A stretch of DNA of 64,000 nucleotides, taken from assembly GCF_001625215.2 (NCBI RefSeq), contig NC_030381.2, positions 5,357,131 to 5,421,130 on the forward strand. Direction: 5' to 3'. The notes under the pieces were generated by a model that did not search any database, was not told the origin of the DNA, and saw only the letters and a program-made list of their open reading frames with translations. This stretch comes from Daucus carota subsp. sativus. Taxonomy: Eukaryota; Streptophyta; Magnoliopsida; Apiales; Apiaceae. Both the position numbers and the translations under genes were made by a program. Below are positions 46,074 through 59,163 of this stretch, piece by piece. How positions within the stretch are numbered: the first letter of the stretch is position 1; each line of letters begins with the position of its first letter.

Positions 46074-49000
46074 ATGACGACGGATGATCAACAACAGCAT
46101 GGTTCTACGAGCCAGGGAGACAATCCCACAATACAACAGCTGCTAGAGACAATTCGAAAGATGCAAGATGACATGAGTTCCCAACAAGAAGCCTGGAAAG
46201 TCGAGAGAGAGACGCTACAGAAGGAGCTTACCACGGCCAGATCAAAGTCCAATCCTACGTCAAAGGGAGTACTGAACAGTGTGGCTAGGCGTCTGAACAT
46301 GGACGACGAGGAGGAAGAGGAATGCGACGAAGAAATAGAAGTGGAGAATCCTGAGAAGGAGGATGCGAACATTAACAACAACGATGAAAGAAATGACGCC
46401 TCTGGAGGACAAAGGAGAAGTGATGAACGTAACAAGGGAGATAGGAAGAAAAAGAAAAAGGAGAAGAAATCCACTAAGTCACGAAGCCATGACACAATGC
46501 GGAAGGAGCTGCAGGCTCTCAAGGAAATGGTACAACGCATCCCGGGCGTGCCTAAGCCCCTGGAAAAGGCCACGCCCCTGAGCTACGCAGACTCACCCTT
46601 TTGTGACAGCATAGCCATGGTGGAGACCCCGAAGCGCTTTGCAGTACCAGCCATGAAAGCCTACGACGGCACGACAGACCCACAAGAACACGTAGCTCAG
46701 TACAAGCAAAGAATGTTCACAGTACCCATTACGAAAGAACTCAGAGAAGCATGCATGTGCAAAGGCTTCGGCTCAACCCTTACTGGACCAGCTCTGCAAT
46801 GGTACGTGAGCCTGCCCAATGGGAGCATCGGAACGTTTGCTGACCTTGTGGACGCATTCAACCTTCAATTTGCAAGCAGCCGGGTGTTTGAGAAGACTAC
46901 AAGTGACCTGTACAAGATCACTCAGAGATATAGGGAACCACTCCGAGAGTACCTGACCAGATTCAACCGAGAGAAAGTGACTATCACCAACTGTGACATC
47001 CCAACAGCTATAGAAGCCTTCAGAAGGGGCTTGGAACGAGACTCCCCACTCTACGATGAATTGACAAAGTACCCCTGCAAGACTCTAGATGACGTTCAGG
47101 CCAAGGCTATGGCTCAAGTACGGTTAGAAGAGGATAAAAGGGATCATGATGAGAAGTATTACCGGCCAAATAGGAAGATCTTGACAACCAAAACCAGGGA
47201 TTACAAGCCGTATTCAAGAGATGCTAGAGACATGAAGGAGGAACCACGTGTTAACTCGACCCAAGAACAGGTGGATTGGAGGAAGGATCCCAACCTCCCC
47301 CCAACATATGACAGCTACGGATTTACAATAACTCCAGCAGAGATGATGAGGGAATTCACCAAGATGGGAGATGCAGTCAAGTGGCCTGTCAAGAGCAACA
47401 AACCAAAAGCCAATCCCGAGTCAAAACTGTGGTGTGACTTTCATGGCGACTACGGGCACAAGGCTTCAGACTGTGTCGCACTACGACGTGAACTACAATA
47501 CCTGGTTCGGAAAGGCTACCTAACAGAATTCATGGCTGGCAAAACGCCAAGTATCGCTCGAGATTCCCCACACAAGACCCCTTCAAGACAACTGCCACCT
47601 CCACCTTATCAGAAGATAATCAACTTCATAGCCGGGGGAAGTGAGATAAGTGGAACTACATATTCACAGGCCAAACGTATAGCCAGGGGGAAGGGCCCTC
47701 AAGTATCAGCGGTTGCCGAGAGAGACGACACGACACCTGCACTTGTCTTTGGCGACCCTGACAGACAACATGTAATGGAACCTCAACATGACAGCCTAGT
47801 AATATCGCTACCCGTCGGGAACTGCTTCATCAAGCGGATCATGGTAGATAACGGCAGTGCTGCAAACATCATGATGAAAGACACATTGCGACAAATGGCC
47901 TTAGAGGACAGTGACATGATCAAGAAGCCAACTACTTTGGTGGGATTCAGTGGCGAAACCAAGAGGACTATTGGAGAAATTACACTACCTACGTATGTCA
48001 AGGGTGTCAACATATTGACAAAGTTCTTGGTAATAGACTGTGACTCGACATACAACATAATCATGGGTAGACCATGGATTCATGATCTGAAAGCCGTACC
48101 CTCCACTTTCCATCAAGTCCTCAAATTCCCGACGCCCTGGGGTGTTCAAGAAATACGAGGAGAACAGAACATGGCAAGAGAATGTTACAAAACATGTATG
48201 AAGCCTACAGCCCAACCTGACAGCATGCAAGACGTAAAGATGCCCGTAACAGGACCAGAAAAGCTGGCAGAAGTAGACCTAGCAGCTGGAGACAAGAAGG
48301 TTCTTGTGGGAGATGACTTGACACCCACATTGGAGGCGAACCTAGTCGAATTCCTCACAACACGACTGGACGCCTTCGCGTGGGATCATGGAGACATTAC
48401 GGGAATCAGCCCAGATGTCATCACACATAAGTTGAACGTGAATCCAGATTTCAAACCTATACAGCAGAAGAGAAGAAAGTTTGCAGCTGAAAGAAACAAG
48501 ATCGTCAATGAAGAAGTGTCGCGTCTACTAAAGGCAGGAATGATCAAGGAAGTTAAATATCCAGAGTGGCTCGCCAATGTGGTCATAGTGCAAAAGAAAA
48601 ACGGCAAGTGGAGAGTCTGCGTGGACTACACTGATTTGAACAAAGCATGTCCAAAAGATCCCTTCCCATTGCCCCACATCGACACGATGGTAGACTCCAC
48701 GGCTGGACATGAATTGTTGACGTTTCTGGACGCTTCGAGCGGATTCAATCAGATTCAGATGGAACCTAGTGATGCCGAAAAAACAGCCTTCATTACAGAA
48801 AGAGGCATATACTGCTACTTAGCCATGCCATTTGGCCTACGCAATGCAAGTGCTACCTTTCAAAGACTTGTCAACAAAATGTTCAAACAGCAAATTGGAC
48901 GCACGATGGAGGTGTACATCGACGACATGGTTGTCAAATCAAAGCGAGCAGAAGATCATGTCAGAGACCTAGAGGAAGCATTCGACATACTCCGAGAATT

Positions 49001-51515
49001 CAACATGAAGTTAAATCCCAGCAAATGCAATTTTGCTGTCTCCTCTGGGAAATTCTTGGGACATATGGTGACAAGGAGAGGAATTGAAGCTAGCCCTGAG
49101 CAGGTGAAAGCAATATTTGACCTGACAAGCCCATCCAACGTGAAGGAAGTCCAAAAACTGACAGGGAGAGTGGCTGCCCTGAACAGATTCATCTCACGAT
49201 CATCTGACAGGTGCAGAATGTTTTACGACGTGTTGAGGAAGAATAAAGGTTTTGAATGGACGCCTGAGCATGAAGAAGCACTCATGGCCTTGAAAAAATA
49301 CCTTACCACACCTCCACTTCTTGCCAAGCCTGTACCAGGAGAAGAGCTTTACCTTTATCTTTCTGTCACGGAACATGCCGTCAGCAGTGTACTTGTGAAG
49401 CAGGTGGACAACACACAATTTCCAGTATATTATGTCAGCAAGAGCCTGATTGACACGGAGACACGATACACGCCTTTGGAGAAGCTAATCTTGGCCCTCG
49501 CCATGACGTCGACAAAACTAAGACACTACTTTGAGACACACAAAATCCGAGTAATGACTAACTTCCCCTTGAGGATGGTGTTGAGCAAACCGGACATGAC
49601 GGGACGAATGGCAAAGTGGTCCATCCGCCTGAGCACTTACGACATCGTCTATGAACCTCGGACTGCTATAAAATCACAGGCACTAGCTGATTTTGTGGCT
49701 GATTTCAGCCCGAGTCTCATAACACAAGCGGAGGCAGAGTGTCAACAGTTGATGACAACACAAGACCAAGGGCCTTGGATCTTGCACACGGACGGGGCAT
49801 CCAACGTGAATGGCACAGGGCTGGGACTCGTCCTCAAATCGCCACAGGGGGACATCATGCCATATGCGATATCTTGTGAGTTCAAGGCAACAAACAACGA
49901 GGCTGAATACGAGGCGCTGATTATGGGACTAACCATCGCGAAAGACCTAAAGGTTAAACATATCAATGTCAACTGTGATTCTCTTCTGATCGTTAATCAC
50001 GTAAATGGCTCTTACGAAGCTAAAGACGCCAAAATGTCATTATACCTTAACACTGTAAAACAATTACAACACTCATTTGACATATTCAACATTCAACAGG
50101 TGCCCAGAGAACTCAACACGCAGGCTGACGCCCTGGCAGGACTAGGAGCCGTCATGAAAAACAACAACATTCTCAACATCCCAATCGTTCACGTCCTGAA
50201 ACCAGCCAACGAAAGGACGGAGGACCAGACAGCAACCCACATCTTGGACATAGAGGAAACATGCTGTGACAAAGACAAATGGATCCAGGTGTATAAGGAT
50301 TACCTCCAACTAGGAAATCAACCCACCGATCGCAATGAAGCCAGAACGCTCCGCATGAAAGTTTCAAGATTCATCATGATCGATGAGGTCCTGTTCAAGA
50401 AATCAGCATCTGGACTCCTGCAGAGATGCCTCACAAGTAAAGAAGCGGAAGTGGTCTTACAAGACCTTCATGAAGGAGAATGCGGAAATCACACAGGGGG
50501 AAGAAACTTGTCACTCAAGGTGCTAAGAACGGGATACTACTGGCCGACAGTAAAACAAGACGCGGTGGACTTCGTCAGCAAGTGTGACGCTTGCCAACGT
50601 CATGCACCTGTCCTCCACCAGCCGTCAGAACATCTACACACCTCCATACCATCATGGCCCTTCATGAAGTGGGGAATGGACATCGTGGGTAAATTGCCAC
50701 CAGCACCAGGACAAAAGGTGTTCATGCTTGCCATGACTGACTACTTCTCCAAGTGGGTGGAGGCAGAAGCCTACAGACAAGTGACATCCAAAGAAGTCAT
50801 CTCTTTCATCAAAAGGAACATCCTCTGCAAGTTTGGGATCCCGTCAGAGATCGTGTGCGACAATGGGTCTCAATTTATAAGTGAAAAAACTGAAACATTC
50901 TGCAAAAGATACAACATAAACCTAGTAAAGTCTACACCTAGATACCCACAAGCAAACGGTCAAGCTGAGTCCAGCAACAAAATCATCATCAACAACTTGA
51001 AGAAAAGGTTGACGTCTTGCAAGGGAAGATGGGCTGAAGAGTTACCATGGGTCTTATGGGCTGACAGGACAACACCGAAAATCTCTACTGGCCAGACACC
51101 TTTTAGCTTGGTTTATGGAACGGAAGCCGTCATACCAACAGAAGTAATGATGCCAACGGCGAGATATGGATTACTGTCTCAAGAAGCAAACGCGACGGAA
51201 CTAATCCATGACCTGGACACAGTAGACGAACTCCGAGAAATGACCAAGATACGTCTGGCTGCCTACCAACAGCAAGTGGCCAAGTCTTACAACAAACACG
51301 TCCATGTGCGTGCATTCAAAGTGGGTGACATGGTCCTAAGAAAGACGTTCCAGAACACGACAGATCCAACCGCGGGAAAGTTTGCTGACACGTGGGAAGG
51401 CCCATACCTGATTGATGCTATTGTTGGACAAGGGGCTTACCGACTCTCGACGCTTGGGGGAGAACAAATTCCCAGGAGTTGGAATGCCTTACATCTCAAA
51501 AGTTATCACGTGTAA
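46074..51515 (+). CDS. Retrotransposon gag-pol polyprotein
   Basis: One open frame encodes 1,813 residues. In order it has an N-terminal coiled and acidic/lysine-rich region, the retrotransposon Gag domain (about residues 200-320, with [12 protein letters not shown]), a CCHC-like [14 protein letters not shown] motif (about 460), an aspartic protease with [11 protein letters not shown] (about 590), reverse transcriptase with YIDDM (about 950), and RNase H. The second, archaeal-type RNase H follows ([14 protein letters not shown], about 1,237), then integrase with an HHCC zinc finger and the DDE core ([11 protein letters not shown] ... CDNGSQF, about 1,555-1,600). The domain order fits Ty3/gypsy, and the extra RNase H fits the Tat lineage. 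Confidence 0.96.
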   Translation: MTTDDQQQHGSTSQGDNPTIQQLLETIRKMQDDMSSQQEAWKVERETLQKELTTARSKSNPTSKGVLNSVARRLNMDDEEEEECDEEIEVENPEKEDANINNNDERNDASGGQRRSDERNKGDRKKKKKEKKSTKSRSHDTMRKELQALKEMVQRIPGVPKPLEKATPLSYADSPFCDSIAMVETPKRFAVPAMKAYDGTTDPQEHVAQYKQRMFTVPITKELREACMCKGFGSTLTGPALQWYVSLPNGSIGTFADLVDAFNLQFASSRVFEKTTSDLYKITQRYREPLREYLTRFNREKVTITNCDIPTAIEAFRRGLERDSPLYDELTKYPCKTLDDVQAKAMAQVRLEEDKRDHDEKYYRPNRKILTTKTRDYKPYSRDARDMKEEPRVNSTQEQVDWRKDPNLPPTYDSYGFTITPAEMMREFTKMGDAVKWPVKSNKPKANPESKLWCDFHGDYGHKASDCVALRRELQYLVRKGYLTEFMAGKTPSIARDSPHKTPSRQLPPPPYQKIINFIAGGSEISGTTYSQAKRIARGKGPQVSAVAERDDTTPALVFGDPDRQHVMEPQHDSLVISLPVGNCFIKRIMVDNGSAANIMMKDTLRQMALEDSDMIKKPTTLVGFSGETKRTIGEITLPTYVKGVNILTKFLVIDCDSTYNIIMGRPWIHDLKAVPSTFHQVLKFPTPWGVQEIRGEQNMARECYKTCMKPTAQPDSMQDVKMPVTGPEKLAEVDLAAGDKKVLVGDDLTPTLEANLVEFLTTRLDAFAWDHGDITGISPDVITHKLNVNPDFKPIQQKRRKFAAERNKIVNEEVSRLLKAGMIKEVKYPEWLANVVIVQKKNGKWRVCVDYTDLNKACPKDPFPLPHIDTMVDSTAGHELLTFLDASSGFNQIQMEPSDAEKTAFITERGIYCYLAMPFGLRNASATFQRLVNKMFKQQIGRTMEVYIDDMVVKSKRAEDHVRDLEEAFDILREFNMKLNPSKCNFAVSSGKFLGHMVTRRGIEASPEQVKAIFDLTSPSNVKEVQKLTGRVAALNRFISRSSDRCRMFYDVLRKNKGFEWTPEHEEALMALKKYLTTPPLLAKPVPGEELYLYLSVTEHAVSSVLVKQVDNTQFPVYYVSKSLIDTETRYTPLEKLILALAMTSTKLRHYFETHKIRVMTNFPLRMVLSKPDMTGRMAKWSIRLSTYDIVYEPRTAIKSQALADFVADFSPSLITQAEAECQQLMTTQDQGPWILHTDGASNVNGTGLGLVLKSPQGDIMPYAISCEFKATNNEAEYEALIMGLTIAKDLKVKHINVNCDSLLIVNHVNGSYEAKDAKMSLYLNTVKQLQHSFDIFNIQQVPRELNTQADALAGLGAVMKNNNILNIPIVHVLKPANERTEDQTATHILDIEETCCDKDKWIQVYKDYLQLGNQPTDRNEARTLRMKVSRFIMIDEVLFKKSASGLLQRCLTSKEAEVVLQDLHEGECGNHTGGRNLSLKVLRTGYYWPTVKQDAVDFVSKCDACQRHAPVLHQPSEHLHTSIPSWPFMKWGMDIVGKLPPAPGQKVFMLAMTDYFSKWVEAEAYRQVTSKEVISFIKRNILCKFGIPSEIVCDNGSQFISEKTETFCKRYNINLVKSTPRYPQANGQAESSNKIIINNLKKRLTSCKGRWAEELPWVLWADRTTPKISTGQTPFSLVYGTEAVIPTEVMMPTARYGLLSQEANATELIHDLDTVDELREMTKIRLAAYQQQVAKSYNKHVHVRAFKVGDMVLRKTFQNTTDPTAGKFADTWEGPYLIDAIVGQGAYRLSTLGGEQIPRSWNALHLKSYHV

Positions 51516-52234
51516 TGATGTTTTATTTTCATTCATCAAATAAGTCGCTAGGACATCACGACGGACGTCGTAAACAATTTAGCTTGCTTAACAAGTCCAG
51601 TAGCATGATTTATTTAACGTTGTATTCTTGAAATTTCCATCAATAAAACACGAGAGACATGACGCTTCACTCTTGATATCTAACATGACAACTTACACAT
51701 CCCACAGGCACATGCATACTTAGAATTTATGAAGCTCTTTTCCTCTTTTGAACACATTTAAAAGTAGTTTTCATACAAAAATTCACGATATCGTGTTTAA
51801 TAAGAAAAAGAATATTTCATTATTTATTTTAATTATACTTACAAAAACCCTCTTGTCTACTTTGCATATTGCATATTGCATCACAACATTTGCGCAAACC
51901 TTCGGGTAAGACACAAACTAGTCACAATTAATGACGAGGCAAGAAATATTTCAAAGGATGCAAGCTCTCTAGTGAATCCCACAACTACAATCAAACATTA
52001 ACAACATAAAATGACGAGTAAAAACACTATCATCACAGAAACTTGACAATACTCATGTAAATCCAAGCAAATACGAATGACATAGCATAACAAACGTTCG
52101 ATTTGCCAACCAGGCAAACAAAAACCAAATCATCTAGTTCAAGTAACCAACAAAAATACTTAGTTCACAGAATCAATAGGGAAATCCAACATCATCCAAC
52201 CAAATTAAGAACAAAACAAACTGGAGCGCTTAGA

Positions 52235-54384
52235 TTAAACAGCAGGAGTGTTCTCAGGAACATCGCCATCATTCAGAACATCATCTTCACCAGCAGACTT
52301 GTCTTCAGCAGCATCAGTGACACCAACGTCCTCGACATGAGGCTCCACATCGTTGTTCCTTGGAACATGAAGGGGGAAAGCATCCCCTGGATAAGCTTCG
52401 TTGTAGATCCTCACCGTCTCGTTCATGTCCCAAGAAACATGTTCGCCCTTGAAATATTCCATCATGGTCTCGACCCTTGCACGCATAGCATGTTGCGTGA
52501 TGAGCTTCTGGGCCTCATCATGCATCTTCTCCTCAGTAGCTTTCACCTTCACAGTAAACTCGTCGAGATCTTGCTGCACCTCCCTTGCAAGCCTCAAATT
52601 TTCAGAAGCCGTCACCTGAGTCAACTGCAACTTGTTCACACACTCTTTATACTTGTCCCCCAATTCTCGCACCTCCACTGCAGAAGCCTCCTGGGCCATG
52701 AGAGATGCCTGCAGGGCCTACACAAGCAAAAATGCAATTAACACTTAGACCTAAGCAACAACAGGACAACTAAAACAAAAAGATAAAAGTGACAGCAATG
52801 AATAACTCACGTGAAAAGCATAACCAGTGGCCTCAGACCTCAGAGCCTTGGGACTCTTGCCGTTTGATGACTCAATATACTGCGGTAGCAGAAGATCACC
52901 CAAGTAGTGGGCAAACTCCAAGGGCCTGGCATGAGCATTATAACCAAAGAATATCAAAGGAGTAGATGAACCTGATTTTCCAGCAGTGTCGGAAGGAGTA
53001 GACTTCATCCTCTTAGCCTCAGGACTGAGAATGGGGCTAGCCAACAGTGGGGTCTTAGAAGATCCAGATTTCTCATCACGGGCTCTCTTCGCAAACAACT
53101 CCTTCGTAGACATCTCCAATGGCTTGATGGCGGATGTTTGATACTCTGTCAACACACAACACGAGAGCAATAAGAAGCATGCCACAAGCGCAAGAATTAG
53201 ACACCAAATCAACAACCTCATAAAATAACGAATACCTTTGGCAAAGATGCGACCTGAACTCAGCTCAAGCCCCTTCTCAGTTTTAGGACTCTCATGGGAA
53301 CCGGACGAAAGGGTCTGAGGCGTAGAAGATGCACGACTGGTGGCAACCACGGCCTTACTACGGGTCCTATTAGCAACTGTCCTGACGGGAGCCATTTCAG
53401 AAGTCTCACCCTCTTCTTTAAACTTACCTTTTCTGACATACTCTGCAACGTTAACTGGACTAGAATTCCGAACAGGACGGCCGAGACAGTTAGGCCAAAT
53501 CCTATCCTCAATAGGCAAAGCAAGAATCTTACCAACTATCTCCTTAGCAGCCAGATTATTAGGGTCAAATGTAAAGTCCAAATCTAACAACAATAAACAG
53601 AATAACCAGTTACATGAAAGCCTTAAGAGGACAATAACGACGAGCAACCACAACATGCAGAGAAAACGGGACAAGAATAGGATAAAGGCATACCTTTGAC
53701 TTCCCCTTTTGGGTCCCCCTTGGAATCCCAACGATCAAGGAAGTGAGCTCCACCATCACCCAACGAGTCCCTCTTAGTAAAAAAATAATCTTTCTTCCAA
53801 TTCCTGTCGTTAGCCGACTCAACATTAAGAATCAGTGCTTTTTTGGTAGTGAACCCGAATCGGCACCCAAAGTGCCTCTTGAGGGAATAACAGCATTTTA
53901 TTACATTCACATCGATGCCCAGCTTATGCTTGGCCTCGACAGCATCAAGACAGGTCAATATTCTCCAAGCAAAGGGCATCAATTGCCCTGGAGAAATCTG
54001 CATATCATCGAGCAGCTCCTGTACCAGTTTCGAGAACGGAAAAGTCATCCCAATGTCGAAAGGATAGAAGTAAAGGCACACCCAACCTGGCCGGAAGCAG
54101 TCGGCGCGGACAGACGACGGAGGAATCACAGCCTCGATGTTTCCCTCAAAAAATCGCTTGGTGTCTTCAAGCTTCTCCGGTGTCATGAAAGTCTCCTTGC
54201 TATCACCAGCTTCAATAAGATTAGTTGCGACCCATGGAGATGCGACCTTAATGGGAGACTTGGCGACAGCTTCGCGCGAAGAGGGGATTTGATTAGCTTT
54301 TTTGGCCATGGAAGATGAAGTTTGAAAAGCGCTTTGGAGAGGAAAAGAAGTTGAATTGGGAAATTGGTTAGGAGGAGTGTTCAA
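52235..54384 (-). CDS. Antisense reading frames of the Tat-type element
   Basis: The minus strand between pol and the 3' LTR holds several substantial open blocks. The block nearest the 3' LTR (54384-53623) starts MNTPPNQFPNSTSFPLQ and contains RADCFRPGWVCLYFYPFDIG and LMPFAWRILTCLDAVEAKHK, resembling the 'putative gypsy-type transposon' domain seen in Retand-like antisense genes. The block at 52699-52235 encodes a probable coiled coil (AREVQQDLDEFTVKVKATEE). A middle block lies at about 53731-52751. Such antisense genes in this lineage are known to be interrupted by introns, which would explain the blocks; their function is unknown. Confidence 0.7.
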
Positions 54385-54544
54385 AAGAAGGGGCGTAGGA
54401 TCAGATAACTATGCGTGGGAAGACGTATCGGCAGGAAAAGACTACAGGGGAAACGTGCGCGGGAGTAACGAAGAGATAGGCCATAGCTGCGAAATGATGA
54501 TTTTATTCAATAAAAAAATTTATTAAACAAAATCAGGGGCTGAT

Positions 54545-54981
54545 TGTTGGTGCAATTCAGGCTGACGTACAGTTGCTTGACGTCACGTTAGGACGACAAG
54601 ACGGGACGTGTGCATATGACGACATGACAGCTGCTTTGAACCCCCGAAGAACGAGTCAAAAGAGTAGATAAGTACTGAAGAAGTCACATGCGGATAAGTA
54701 GGACAGATAAGGCACAGCGCACGTGGAGTAATAATAGGGCAAGTAGTTGTGATCTGGCTTGTATAAATAGGCTTTAGGTTCATAAGAAAAGGGCAAGTAA
54801 CATCAGCCCATACACATTGTAACACACCTTGAATCATAGTGAAGCATTCTTGGCAGGGTTATATCCCTCCCGCGGTTTTTTCCTCTCACGGGGTTTTCCG
54901 CGTCACCAACTTTTGTGTCTTTACTTTATTGTTTTCGCATAATTTCTTTAGCATTTAACCCCGCAAATTCCAGCACGAACA
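54545..54981 (+). repeat. 3' LTR, possible alternative promoter for the NPR3-like gene
   Basis: It is identical by eye to the 5' LTR. The purine-rich CAGGGGCTGAT just before it serves as a polypurine tract. The TATAAATA box at 54762-54769 lies about 380 bp upstream of the NPR3 start codon in the same orientation, and TGACGTCA is at 54578-54585. Confidence 0.93.
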
Positions 54982-55145
54982 GAAGTGAATTGACGATGTT
55001 TTCAAGAAAATTGGTTAGGCTATTCATAAAGGGTTAGCGGCTTTGCGGCGCAGCTTGTTGCTGGTTGAATGAATTGATTGTTACTTAAAAGGAAAAAAAT
55101 AGGAATTGGAAATAGAAATAAAGGTTAAATTGTGAATTTTGAGCA
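54982..55145 (+). promoter_or_regulatory. Proximal leader of the NPR3-like gene
   Basis: Only 164 bp separate the 3' LTR from the start codon. A W-box core TTGAC lies at about 54,990. Two short upstream frames are present: ATG at 54996 (14 codons, MFSRKLVRLFIKG) and a two-codon frame further on. These may lower translation if they are in the transcript. Confidence 0.55.
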
Positions 55146-58100
55146 ATGGAGAATTTGACTGAACCATCATCATCGATAAGTTTTAGTTCTTCTAATGGCT
55201 CAACTGGCTACACTTTAACCGAATCATCTGTCTCGGAGAAAGTATCTAGTCTTCAAGTTGTGAGTTTATATAAGCTTAGTGCTAGCTTAGAGCAACTTTT
55301 GATTGATAGTGTTGGTGAGTATAGTGATGCGGATATTGTAGTTGAAGATATTGCTGTAGGAGTCCACCGTTGTATATTAGCTGCTAGGAGTAAATTTTTC
55401 GATGCACTTTTTAAGAAAGAGAAGAAGGGTGGTTCTGCGGGGAAGGGAAGTAGACCGAGATATTGTATGAGTGATATGTTGCCATTTGGTAATGTTGGAT
55501 ATGAGGCCTTCTTAATTGTCTTGAGTTATTTGTATACCGGAAAGCTGAAGCCTTCTCCAGCGGAGGTGTCAACTTGTGTTGATGATGGATGTGCTCATGA
55601 TGCCTGTCGACCTGCTATTAACTTCTCCGTGGAATTGATGTATGCATCTGCCATATTTGAGGTCCCGGAGCTGATTTCACTTTTCCAGGTTTGCACTTCC
55701 TGTCCTCAGTGTCTTTTCTTTTCCTCATTTATTTTAATCGAAATGTATCAGTTTCTTGAGCAAATTTTGTTATAAAGCTACTTCCTAAAAAGTTCATCGA
55801 CAGTGTACACCATCCTAATACTTATCACGGGCAGCCAAATGTTGAGGATAAAGTTTCCAAAGATTGGCGGAATCAAAAATAACGTAATTAATAACCTAAA
55901 TTCTATATTTTTTCGTTTGTTCATTTTTTAGAATTTTGTGGTGAACAGAACACCTGCTTACAATGCTACGTCTTATATGCCAATTATCTGTACCAATAAT
56001 AATCAGTAAACAGAGAAGACTAGCTCTAGAAAATAGGGACTTTTGAGATAGGATAAGTAGTTAAGTGTTAGCAGATTGCTGTGATGAGGAAATTAAGAGC
56101 GGACTTATCATGTAGTGTCTGAGATTTTAACTTGTATCCTGTATATAAAAACTAGATTCAATATATACTTTTGACAACAAATTTCAAATTACAAGTTGGG
56201 CGGACTCGTCTTTTTACTCCCTGCCAGATAGCCAATAGCTGAGCTAATACTGGTTTCTTATTGCAGCGGCGTCTTTTCAACTTTGTGGAAAAGGCTCATG
56301 TTGAAGATGTCATCCCAATCATCCTTGCCGCTTTCCACTGTCAATTAACTCAGCTTCTCGATCAATGTATTCATAGAGTCGCACGATCAGATCTCGACAG
56401 CATTTCTCTTGAGAAGGAATTCCCGTTTGAAGTTGCAGAGAGAATTAAGTTGCTCCGTGATAAATTACAGGGTGTTAAGTTACAGGCAGATGATAGTGCC
56501 ATGATACCCGAGGATCCGTTGCGTGAAAAGAGTACAAGGAGAATACACAAGGCTTTGGACTCTGATGATGTTGAACTTGTAAAACTTCTTCTGACCGAGT
56601 CTAATATAAGTTTAGATGAAGCCAATGCCCTGCATTATGCTGCTGCATACTGTGATCCAAAAGTTGTATCTCAGTTGCTTAGTCTGGATCTGGCTGATGT
56701 CAACCTTCGAAATGCACGGGGCTACACAGTTCTCCATGTTGCTGCATTACGTAAGGAACCATCAATAATTGTACCACTTCTAAGCAGAGGAGCTTGTGCC
56801 TTAGAAACAACACTAGATGGACGGAGTGCTGTCAGTATCTGCAAGAGGCTGACAAGGCCAAAGGATTTTCATGCTAAAACAGAAAAAGGCCAAAAATCAA
56901 ACAAAGACAGATTATGCATTAATGTTTTAGAGCAAGAGGTGCACAGGAATCCAATGGCTGGAAATTCATCAAGGTCCTCTTCAAACATAACTGATGATCT
57001 GCACTTGAAGCTTTTATGCCTTGAAAACAGAGGTGAGATCTGTCATAGTACTATTTACTCTCTTCTTTCATATTAATATTGAAGTATACTATGTACTCTT
57101 TCAAATTTTATATGAATATTATATGCTCAAGTATCCCTGGGTGTAATATACTATATCTTTTCTAGCATGACGCCTTCTCCTTTCATAGCAAAACAAAACA
57201 TACCCGTTGTAAGCCTGATCTGGGTGGGTAACCTCTACTCATAGAACTGGAGAGGCATTCTTCTTCCTCTTCTTTGGATCAGCGCACGAGTATATTTCTA
57301 TGTGTCACATAAAGAGTTTGGAATGCATTTGCTAACTTGCTACCTAGCAAGGTAAACATAGTTATATGAGTAGACATAGTTTTAAACAAGTTCTTTGCTC
57401 TCATGAAAATATTACTTATGCACTTGCCCCATGAGTGCGGAGTCTAACTCATCTAAGATCATATATGGATTCCTATGTGTGCGTGCTGTATAAGCAAGTA
57501 AACCTAAAATACACATGCACTGGCAATGCCACAATTTGTATTCATGCCCGTGTCAGATTTGTAGACGGGTATACTGTCTATGATATATTAAGTTTCTAGC
57601 TGAAAAAAATATAATTTATCAGTTTGTATTTGAAGTATGGTTTTTATATTTTATATTTGCCAAATTATTAATTGAACTGTCTATGCCTTGAATATTTGTT
57701 CACGCAGTGGCATTTGCACGGTTACTTTTTCCGTACGAGGCCCAGCTAGCCATGGAAAATGCCAGCGCAGACACAACGTCTGAGTTCTCTAGCATTTTGG
57801 AATCCAAAGTTTCAAGTGGCAATTTAAGAGAGGTAGATCTGAATGAGACACCCATAGCACAGAACAAAAGACTTCTCTCAAGGATGGAAGCCCTCTCGAA
57901 AACAGGTAGTTGATATGTTTGTAATTCTATTGATAACTCATTTGTTTGAGCATCAAATCTCACATTGTTGCTTAATTATCAGTCCTATGTGATACTATTG
58001 TGGAGCCTTACCTTTTTAGTACTAGGGTATTCTACCTTAAAATTAAGTATTGCACTGTCTGGTTATAATATCCATTGAAGCAAGTAGCCGAGGCTTGCAT

Positions 58101-58837
58101 AAATTCTCCCTGCACAATGCAGTAATTGCTACAACGATACCATTATGTAGTCTACAATATCTAGATCATGTTATGCTCTGATTAAGATAAGTATTCAGAT
58201 ATTCAGTTGATGCTAATTTTTTTGGAGATTGCCTGAAACAGTTTTCATATCTAGATGGCATGTTAGGATGGAAGGTCAATCAATATTCTTCATTCTTTGA
58301 ATATAAAGATCTTCACTCTGCCTTAAGATTGTCTCATAACATAGAGACATAGAGTTCATCACAACTCCATTATTTGATCAACAATGATGTAGACATCTCA
58401 GAGATTGCCAGCATAGACTATTCAAACCAACTTTGTTTAGTCAAAGAAAGAAGAAAGGGAATATTGATTTTTGAAAGGAAGAAAATTGTGTGAACCTTGT
58501 TATGCTAGTTTCAGATCCGTTAATCTTTTAATATGAATGCGGATCTTATTGTCAAACAAAGAAATGACTTTTGATTTAATCAGTTGAGACAGGTCGGCGG
58601 TATTTCCCACATTGCTCGGAAATCTTGGATAACTTTATGGTGGATGATCTACCTGATTCGTTCTACCTTGAAGAGGGCAGTGCAGAAGAACAGGAATTCA
58701 GAAGAAAGCGTTTTATCGAGCTTAAAGAGGATGTTCAAAAAGCATTTACCAAGGACAAAGCTGAGTTAGAGAGGGTTGGCTTGGGCTCTTCACTATCCAC
58801 ATCCTCTAATAAGAAGAGACGTAAATTTCAAAGTTGA
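55146..58837 (+). CDS. NPR3: NPR3/NPR4-like salicylic acid receptor (BTB-ankyrin protein)
   Basis: NPR3/NPR4 proteins bind salicylic acid and act with TGA bZIP factors as co-repressors of defence genes; they have also been described as CUL3 adaptors. Four exons, 55146-55688, 56267-57032, 57708-57905 and 58584-58837, join in phase to 586 residues, the length of Arabidopsis NPR3. The N-terminus (MENLTEPSSSISFSSSNGS) is of NPR3 type. The BTB domain covers about residues 55-180 (YSDADIVVEDIAVGVHRCIL) and includes the zinc-binding CVDDGCAHDACRP segment. BACK-like and ankyrin repeats follow (LDSDDVELVKLLLTESNISL ... RNARGYTVLHVAALRKEPSI). The C-terminal SA-binding core has VDLNETP, RLLSRMEAL and VETGRRYFPHCSEILDNFMVD, and the tail NKKRRKFQS is a nuclear signal. 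The gene looks intact; only its leader is interrupted by the retrotransposon. Confidence 0.96.
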
Positions 58838-59163
58838 AAATTTTATATATGTATCCAAGTTAAAAATTTTATATATGTATCCGAATTTTGTCATTCCTGA
58901 CATACTGTGTATAAACTGAGTCATCTACATGAAAATTCAGATGTAAGATTGGCAACTTTAGTATGTTTGACAAAATGCTTCCCTTGAGATTTACAAGTGA
59001 TGCATCGTATGAGATTTAGAAGTAACCTTTAATTGCTATTGCTACAATTATAACATAAACAATACAATGAAAAATTCTAGGAAGAATCTGTGACTAGCAG
59101 TAAAATATAAGAATCTATAATTTTACATGTATAATTGTTCAATGCTGAGTTTGAAAGATTTAT
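58838..59163. other. Convergent 3' region between the NPR3-like gene and the mTERF
   Basis: A duplicated phrase, AAAATTTTATATATGTATCC, occurs at about 58,837 and 58,864 just after the NPR3 stop. The two 3' untranslated regions probably share this 326-bp space; AATACAATGAAA-type motifs could serve polyadenylation. Confidence 0.5.

Larger units (their letters stand above)
45589..54981 (+). mobile_element. Whole-looking Ty3/gypsy LTR retrotransposon, Tat lineage (Retand-like)
   Basis: The element is 9,393 bp, bounded by TG...CA and a perfect 5-bp target duplication GAAGT. Its two 437-bp LTRs are identical by eye, so the insertion is very young. It has a primer-binding site, one long gag-pol frame with an archaeal-type second RNase H before integrase, and antisense reading frames between pol and the 3' LTR. 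The last two traits mark the Tat lineage, and the antisense frame is known from Retand-like families. I see no break in gag-pol. It interrupts the leader of the NPR3-like gene in the same orientation. Confidence 0.95.

Noticed and set aside
46088-46573. Minus-strand open frame of 161 codons opposite gag
   Set aside because: It is the shadow of the acidic and lysine-rich gag frame; its Ser/Phe-rich composition mirrors GAA/GAG codons.
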